Below, piece by piece: positions 57,434-64,000 of a stretch of DNA of 64,000 nucleotides. A program made the position numbers and the translations under genes. The stretch spans positions 150,740,998-150,804,997 of the forward strand of contig OY829326.1 of NCBI GenBank assembly GCA_963691655.1, in the 5' to 3' direction. How positions within the stretch are numbered: the stretch's first letter is position 1; the number at the start of each line of letters is the position of its first letter. The DNA is from Toxonevra muliebris (taxonomy: Eukaryota; Arthropoda; Insecta; Diptera; Pallopteridae). A model generated the notes under the pieces. The model saw only the letters and a program-made list of their open reading frames with translations. It had not been told where the DNA came from and searched no databases.

Positions 57434-57661
57434 CACTCAGAAAAAAATCACATGGAATCAATATGAAAATCCTACTATTTCAATAGGATTTGGTCAATGG
57501 TATTTTCCCATAATTTTAATAGTTTTTAGACTATATTATGGTATATCTTGTTGATTTCATGATACAGTCCTATTGATTTCATGCTGTAACACTATTAATT
57601 TAATGGTATAAAAAGTAATGGGACGTTTTTCGTGATTAATGGGATGTTTTTTTTCTGAATG
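57434..57661. mobile_element. 228 bp MITE with CAYTCAGAAAAAAA ends
   Basis: The left end CACTCAGAAAAAAA (57434) and the right end, whose complement is CATTCAGAAAAAAAAC (to 57661), are flanked by TA (57432-57433 and 57662-57663). The interior repeats AATRGGA and TGATTTCATG words. Non-coding. Confidence 0.75.
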
Positions 57662-57663
57662 TA

Positions 57664-58575
57664 TGTATGAATTCAAAAGATCTCAAGCAGAATTCATAAA
57701 AAATATGTGTAGAAGAAAATTGATTCAAATTTTATGATTTCGGTTGTACAGACTCTAGAACTGACCCAGCAGCGGCTCAGCAGAATTTAGAATGGACTAC
57801 ACATAAGTACTTAAAAGAACTGAAGCAAAAAGAGTCTATATATGTTAAAGAAGTTGCTGGGTCCTGGCGGTGCACACCTTAGAACTGGCAAATCTTAGGA
57901 CAAAAGTTAGAAACTCAGTGTTTCACATTATAATTTTATAAACTTTAAAGCCAACTTTACGGACTCGAAATATATTAACCTCGTAACGAACTCTACGGAG
58001 TAAGTAAAAAAAAACTTCTCTATTAATATATAGTGTTCCACTATGTAGATTCAAAAATTTTTAAAGCGAAGTAAGAAAAAGTTGTCACTGCAGATTTGCA
58101 TTCGGCATCTCTACTAAAATTTCTCATTAGGATCGGACAATCTAGGGTTACAATTGACCCAAGTGGTCGCAGTGAGTCTTTGAATACATTAAATCTATTT
58201 ATCTAATAAAAATCTGTATTAGTATAGCTGGAGATAGTCAAAGACTTAGGATTTCAACTCAATAGATTTAAGAACTGAATTCCGAGATCATAAGCTAAAG
58301 TTGGAAAATTTAATGTTAAGAACTATATTATTACTCTTAATACTCAAAAGATCTCGAAACCAAGCAAAAATATTCTCTGTTTGAGAGGGTAGAATCAAAT
58401 TTTTAGAGATTTGAATATGAGAGAATATAGAAAAGACTTTGGAGATCTTAGATCGAATTTGAAATCAAAGTGTTAAGCATTGCGACTATACCGACCTTTA
58501 ATTCGAATTTACGAACCCAGAAGATAACAAGTCAAAGTAACCAAAGTGTGTTTTATGAGATTTGTTTCCTTCTTA
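57664..58575. other. Non-coding, no feature recognised
   Basis: AT-rich; no coding-like ORF. Confidence 0.45.
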
Positions 58576-58583
58576 CTGCACAC

Positions 58584-59546
58584 CAAGGCCGTATTTAGGC
58601 GGGAGGTTTTGGGGGTTCTGACCCCCCCCGAAATGTGGAAACTTTATTCTAATTTTAGAGATTAATTGCCAATGGATGGAAAAAAGTCATCTATTTAACG
58701 ATATTTTTTATTTCCATCGTTTTTTTTTTCTAAAAAGTCAAATATAAAAAAAAATTAATTTGAAATCTTACTTACACTATGCGATCAAATCCGATTTGTT
58801 TTCTTCGACATGAGGTTTGACTACGGAATCAAAAAGAGAAGGTGATACTGAGCACTCCTGCGTTCATAGTTTTTCTAGGTCAGTAACTGTTTTTGATTTA
58901 AAGTTTCGTCCTTAATTAGTTTGAAAATTTTAAAAATTAATAAAAAATAGAAAAAATTATCGGATCCTTGTAAAATTAGACTTGCTTGAACTTCATTTTT
59001 TTTTCCTAAAACGTGACGTTATGGGAAGTTTTTGACCTCAGATTCGTGTTCAACGTGAAAAGTTCTTTCACAAAAACTCCATCTTATTAGCAAAACCCAT
59101 GCAGTTCAGGAGGCAATCTTAAAATATAATTAATTTTTAACGCATTATTGGTCAGAGCACCACGAAAGATCTCAACCTCATTCCTTGTCATTGATAATGG
59201 CTCAAATTCCCAATGATGATCATTTGAAAAAAATGAGCCTCTACTATTTTTGGTAATTTTTATTTTTTTGAGGTTGGGTACATCATCAGTAGTGGGAAGT
59301 CAATGAGCTAATGAAATTATGTCCTTCACGATAAAAAAAATGCATTTGAATGCACATTGAATAATTTTTTTGAGGTTAAGATTAAAAAAAATTGGAAAAT
59401 TTTTCTAAAATTTTAATTTTAGGGTCCATCAAATATATCATCGATTTAATTTATTGTATTTAAAAATCAGTTTGATAAAAATTATTTATGAATATTTTCT
59501 TCGAATGAAAACCCCCCCCCGAAAAAAATTTCTAGCTACGGCCCTG
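58584..59546 (+). mobile_element. hAT family MITE, copy c, perfect 8 bp TSD
   Basis: A perfect duplication CTGCACAC lies at 58576-58583 and 59547-59554. The left end is CAAGGCCGTATTTAGG with GGTTTTGGGGGTTC. The right end is GAAAACCCCCCCCCGAAAAA, then CTAGCTACGGCCCTG. Internal landmarks are shared with copies a and b (GGATGGAAAAAAGTC, AAGTTTTTGACCTCAGATTC, GGGTCCATCAAA). No transposase. Confidence 0.93.
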
Positions 59547-59554
59547 CTGCACAC

Positions 59555-61310
59555 CGCTTGTCTCTCTCCACTTACCACAAGTTTACATACGGATTTCATA
59601 AGATGTCAGTTCAAAGTTTGAGGAATCTGCGCTGGAACAATTAGAAACAAAGTTTAAATTCTGGTTCTATGTATAAAAACCTCAGAAACTTCTCTAAAGA
59701 TATTAAGCTAAAATTAGAATTTTGTATGAGTAAGGAGGGGTTTGAAGCCAATACCACAGTACCGACCCCATAGACCTTAAAACTAATAGGACAGAGACCA
59801 AAGCTAGTATTCAAGTGCTGTAATTGGTATTTTGTTAGCGGAGGGGTAAAAGAAGAAATATGTTTAAAATCAAGGATACAAAAAAATATAATATTATAAA
59901 AAAAAAAGAAATTAAAATGGTCAAAATAGCGCTCATTGAAGCCTGCAGAAGAAATTCTTTGTTAATAGTTTGCTTCCCGATAGACTCATAACTCGGTATT
60001 CTACCTTTAACTGACTATTCTTCATTGAAATGAATAAGAAAAGCACTTAGAACAGAAATTAAAATTGATTAAAGTATTGCTATTCCTAGAAAGAAAACCA
60101 AATGATCTGAGTGCATGATTTAATCTTCTGAAACTCTCTTTCCCCCACTGGGGTATTGAAACTGCCACACTACTCATTCACACAATGACTCATTCGCTTT
60201 ACTCTACCACTCCGCGTTAGTACATACAGACATATTACAAATTGAAGCTAGTCGTGCTTGCATTCTGCAATTTTTCAAAAAAATACTTTACATAGTACAA
60301 CAATAGCAAAAAAAAAAGAAGGTATTTGCGCTGGACATAATCGTAGTAGTGAGCAAACGAGAGTAAGCGCGCGTGTTCGTTGCAAAAAACACCAGCGGAA
60401 AAAAACCTAAAAACAGAAGAATAAAAAGTCCTGCGGATAAGACTTAAATTGGTATAAATTGATGTTGGCATTTCTAGCGTGAGAGAGATTCGAGCTGGTG
60501 CTGCTGTTAGTATAAAAGTAAAGCGCAAGAGTGGAGCACTAGAACAGTTCAGTATGGAGTAGAGCTAGCTCAAGCGCCAACCGTCATCGTCATCATCACT
60601 AGCTTTCGTAGTACTAGTAACAGATTTTTTATATTATACGAGAGTATGGAATGGTTTTATGTATATTCTTTGCCTTTTTTTTTTTTTTTTTTGGTTGGTT
60701 TGGTAACAAAAGCATGTGGCAGACAATGAAAAGACATAAACCATGGCCAACCAAAGTCGAATTGAATTTTGCTATTTGCCACGTTAAGTGATGGTTAAAG
60801 TGTGAGCAGTTGTCGTAGTCATCTCCCACTCCCGCACACATACTCTCTTTTCTCTCTCTGTCTCTCTCGTTCTCTGTTTCATTATAAGTGCTTGTGTTTT
60901 AGTGCAATTGTATGTAGTAGTGGTTTAGTTGTGTGGGTTGCTTGTGGCAGCAGGCAATTTATATTTTTTGTGTGTGGTGCTGCTGCAGGTGTCGTTATGA
61001 AATATGAAAAGTTTAAAAGTTATCAAAATTATGAGGCAAGTTTTAGTTTCTTCGTGCTTTCGATTTTTGGGTCAATTGAAGTTGTCAATTAAATTTAAAG
61101 GTCTTAAATATTTTTTTTTGTTAAAAAAGGAAATTATTAATTAATTTAAGTAAAAAAAGCCAAGAAAATTACTAGTAAGAACATTTACGTTAAAACAGCT
61201 AAGAGAGATGCGAGAACCTTCATAAAAAATGAAAAGTTGATATTTTTTAAGTATTGCATTTCGGATATTTTGGTGGTCAGCATTCAATTTGCCTCATATC
61301 TCTAGAGATG
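59555..61310. other. Non-coding; possible regulatory region
   Basis: No protein is recognised. The segment 60130-61000 is less AT-rich, with GAGAG/CTCTCT and CACTCA words, and may be promoter or 5' untranslated DNA of a gene outside the window. Confidence 0.35.
60511..60553 (+). promoter_or_regulatory. Candidate core promoter (TATA and TCAGT)
   Basis: TATAAAAG at 60511-60518 and TCAGT at 60549-60553 match the TATA and initiator words of insect promoters. The 40 nt spacing is longer than the usual about 30. GAGAGAG (60480-60486) lies upstream. Weak evidence. Confidence 0.2.
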
Positions 61311-61639
61311 TACTCATCGTCACTAGCAGATCCTAGAAGAGGCGGATGAGTAGAGGGCGGGTTAGTGTTAAACCTCTTTAGCGATAAAATCAAATACATT
61401 GTAGTTAAAGAAACTCCCTCCCTCCTTAGGAAATGACTAGCTTCAGAGATTTTTTTACAGGACAATCTTTAAAAAAAAAATAAAATTAATTCCTTCAGCA
61501 CTCGTCGCATGATCTGATAACATTATTATTAATTAAATAGGCTATAGTACCTTGTGGCCATTCCTGATCTTTTGTGCAGCCCTGGCTTTTAACACAATTC
61601 TAAATTAAGACTATAAACGAATCAAAGAATTGCATTAGG

Positions 61640-61917
61640 TTTTATGCCGCATATCTCAGAAGGTCTAAAGAGTCCATTTCTAAGGTAAAGACGGCGGACC
61701 ACTTTCTTAGTGTCAGAGTAAGCCTATTTGGTACTGGAGTGTTGGGAGACGAACACCTGAGCTCTCTAACACCGCAGGATCTGCTAAGATTTATTAATAA
61801 ATCTGGTAGATTTAAAGAATAGCTAGAGAGAACACAGGATATAGTACAATGGACGTGTCTGAGTGCTGTATTCTTGAATATTTCTTTTGTTTGTTCCAAA
61901 AAAAAAAAAAAAAAAAG
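61640..61917 (+). mobile_element. LINE 3' end with poly(A) tail
   Basis: The frame ADHFLSVRVSLFGTGVLGDE, then LTPQDLLRFINKSG, then TAG (near 61819) resembles the final residues of LINE ORF2 with an RNase H-type tail (C-PA-x-R-x-R...LG...LSPxDLLxFI). A run of about 18 A at 61899-61916 follows about 80 bp after the stop and looks like the poly(A) tail. Strong 5' truncation; no target duplication identified. Confidence 0.65.
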
Positions 61918-62254
61918 GAAAGCGATCTACGCCTTGCGGCAGCTGGACATTCATATAGGGATAACATACTTTACGTATTGTTGTTTACTTCATTATAAAA
62001 ATGTTCGTTTTTATGTTCCAAAAAGTGCAAAATCAATGTGTTTTTTTTAATTTTTCATATTTTATTTTTAATGCACTTTCTTTGCTTTTTGCATGTTTAC
62101 ATCGCCTAATGTTGATATTATATAACAATTCTAATTAGAAAGAATAAACTATAAACTAAAATAAACTATGCAATAAAACAATATAATAAATAAATTCACT
62201 TCTTGATATAATCCACTAATTCCATTGGTATATAAGTATATTCCATAACCATTT
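61918..62254. other. AT-rich non-coding stretch
   Basis: No gene or repeat is clearly visible between the poly(A)-tailed LINE end and the satellite array. Confidence 0.45.
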
Positions 62255-63060
62255 TTGATATATAAATTATCTGTTGCATACTTTTGGGCTTGTTGTGTTC
62301 TATTTTTAATATTAAGAATTCACCTTTTTCAATATGTTTATACTAATAGTATGATAGCATACTTAAATAACCGCACTACATTTATGGACAAAATAATAAA
62401 AGAGCGGTATACTGTCAGGGTCCTATTTTTAATATCAAAGTTCATTTATCTTAATTAGTTTGTACTAATTATAAGACAGCATACTTTCAGGGTGCGATTT
62501 ACCATCCTCCACCTGGCGGTACGAAAGTTTAACATAACCGTCACTATATTTACATGCGAAATAATAAAAGTGCGGTATGCTTTCAGGGTCCTATTTTGAA
62601 TATTAAAAATTCACCTATCTTAATCAGTTTATACTAATAATAAGACAGCATATTTTCGTTGTGCAATTCATCATCTCGCGGTATGAAAGTTTAACTTAAC
62701 CACAACTATATTTACATGCAAAATAATAAAAGTGCGGTAAGCTTTCAGGGTTCTAATTTTAAAATTAAAAACTTACATTTCTTAATTAATTCTTACTAAT
62801 AATAAGACTGCATATTTTCAGAGTGCGATTCGCCACCTGGCGGTAAGAAAGTTTAAAATAACCACCACTATATTTACATGCAAAATAATAAATGTGTGGT
62901 ATACTTTTAGAGTCATATTTTTAATATTTAAAAATTCACCTATCTTAATAAGTTTATACTAATTATAAGACAGCATACTTTCGGTGCGCAATTCATCACC
63001 CTTCACCTGGCGGTACGAAAGCTTGACATAACCGCCACTACATTTATTTAATTATTTATA
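62255..63060. repeat. Satellite array, about 162 bp unit, about 5 copies
   Basis: Copies of CTATTTTTAATATTAAAAAT start at about 62301, 62424, 62592, 62754 and 62915, so the spacing is 123 (shortened first unit), 168, 162 and 161. Each full unit holds AATTCACCTATCTTAAT, AAGACAGCATACTTTCAG, CACCTGGCGGTACGAAAG, CCGCCACTATATTTACATG and AATAATAAAAGTGCGGTA. The first unit has an internal deletion. Confidence 0.88.
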
Positions 63061-64000
63061 CACACACTTATAAACTCAGTAAAGATGGTATCACATCAAA
63101 AATCTTATACAATTAAGCGGGTGCTTCTACTTTTGATTATTTGCCAACTCAAACATTTTGTCTGAAGTTTGAAGGTTGAAAATTTTCAATCATGTTGGAT
63201 ATATGTTAAGAATATCTCATAAATTAAAAGTAGAAATATTTTCATTTGTACCAAAATTAAAAATCTGTCGTCAAGTTCGTAATTACATCACAGTTTTTGG
63301 AACACTCTTTTGTTCGACTGGGTTTAAATCTAGTATAAAAGAAACCAGCGATTTTACACATTCATTTACCTCTTCGTCTTCTCTTATACCACAACATTCG
63401 AATTTTTTTTTATCTGTATGTGCTTCTATTAATATATTTGTTGAAATACTTGAATAATATAAACTAAGTTGAATTGTATTTAGTTGAAATAATTTAAAAT
63501 TTCTAACAAATTTTAGGTCAAAACCACAAAAAAATGTAAATCAAAAGTTCCTAACTATTCAATATAAGAGAAACCACAGAATTTCAGGTAGAGGGGGTCA
63601 TTTTTTGAAGAGATTTTTTTCTGGAAATTTGTATACGGTTTCTACTTTTACAGAAGCATGTTCAAATGCGATATTCTGAAAAATAACGTCAACTTTTTCA
63701 TGTTCATGTCTGAGCATTGATTCGCCTATGCATAACATAGCGTATTTCAATGGAGTTCATGACCCTGCTGTGCTTCTCTTTTTAGTCAGTTGAAACTTTT
63801 GAAATACGCACTCACTTACCCGCAAAACCAAACGAGAAGGATATAAGCATGCCGTAATGATTTGGCGACCTATTCAAACACATTCCTGAATGTCTTGGAA
63901 ATGCTCTGATTTGGGAGAATAAATCCGCATCCGGTTTTCTTTATAGCTATATATTATTAGTAGTAATCAGCTGTTTAGGGATTGAGGAAATTAAAGTAAG
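63061..64000. other. Non-coding, no feature recognised
   Basis: A 93-codon frame at 63176-63457 has no recognisable motif and AT-driven composition; I do not call it. Otherwise nothing is visible to the end of the window. Confidence 0.45.

Noticed and set aside
61311..61440. hAT-like MITE with CTAG ends
   Set aside because: TAGCAGATCCTAG and CCTTAGGAAATGACTAG are only weakly complementary and have no TSD.
63176..63457. 93-codon plus ORF
   Set aside because: AT-driven composition, no domain, no context.

Overview
The window looks like non-coding, intronic or intergenic DNA from a higher dipteran, most likely a tephritid-type fruit fly. It is very AT-rich, with long A/T homopolymers and dense CA, ACAT, GA, CAG and TNN microsatellites. 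I inferred the source only from this composition and from the kinds of mobile element present. I recognise no host protein gene, rRNA, true tRNA or CRISPR array. Almost everything interpretable is a mobile element or a tandem repeat, and the layout is a stack of insertions whose order can be read from target-site duplications (TSDs).

0-9.8 kb: an inverted-repeat MITE (1780-2208), then the tail of a plus-strand LINE ORF2 (from about 3200) split by two DNA elements. One is a 2.45 kb element with a TAA TSD (3414-5864), which itself carries a minus-strand LINE (3534-4690) and a decayed zinc-finger transposon protein. The other is a TA-flanked MITE (6061-6731). A further element (7526-8468) holds a broken Myb/SANT-like protein, and a short MITE sits at 9535-9792.

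10-17 kb: a full-length dead mariner (10073-11323), a LINE C-terminus inside an inverted repeat (12094-12813), and a 3.2 kb element whose ends repeat ATTCGGATCGAT (13709-16927), interrupted by a DD37E Tc1-type transposon (15099-16394).

17-36 kb: a hAT-like MITE (19514-20632), a minus-strand LINE remnant (21.2-21.9 kb), a short-unit minisatellite, three one-strand polypurine tracts (25.1, 27.6 and 30.8 kb), a probable solo LTR (about 25.85-26.71 kb), a permuted inverted duplication (28.4-29.05 kb), and a 943 bp TIR element containing a clean two-exon 102-codon ORF (34398-35340).

36-64 kb: a second, nearly intact Tc1-type copy (36912-38208); three copies of one hAT family (38699, 54078, 58584); a 5'-truncated LINE tail with 11 bp TSDs (42297-42769) whose 3' tail is shared with a tRNA-derived SINE; a chimeric two-family SINE inserted as one unit (43324-43723); a small hAT MITE (44636-44814); a 2.2 kb LINE with 11 bp TSDs (44930-47179) interrupted by the SINE (46072-46398); a hAT element with 8 bp TSDs (50064-50840); a near-perfect hairpin insertion (54230-54305); a poly(A)-tailed LINE tail (about 61640-61917); and a satellite of about 162 bp unit (62255-63060).

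The features do not form a pathway. They are parasites and their passengers: LINE reverse transcriptases could mobilise the SINEs through a shared 3' tail, and transposases act on TIR-bearing non-autonomous copies. All names rest on reading motifs and repeats by eye; no database search was run.
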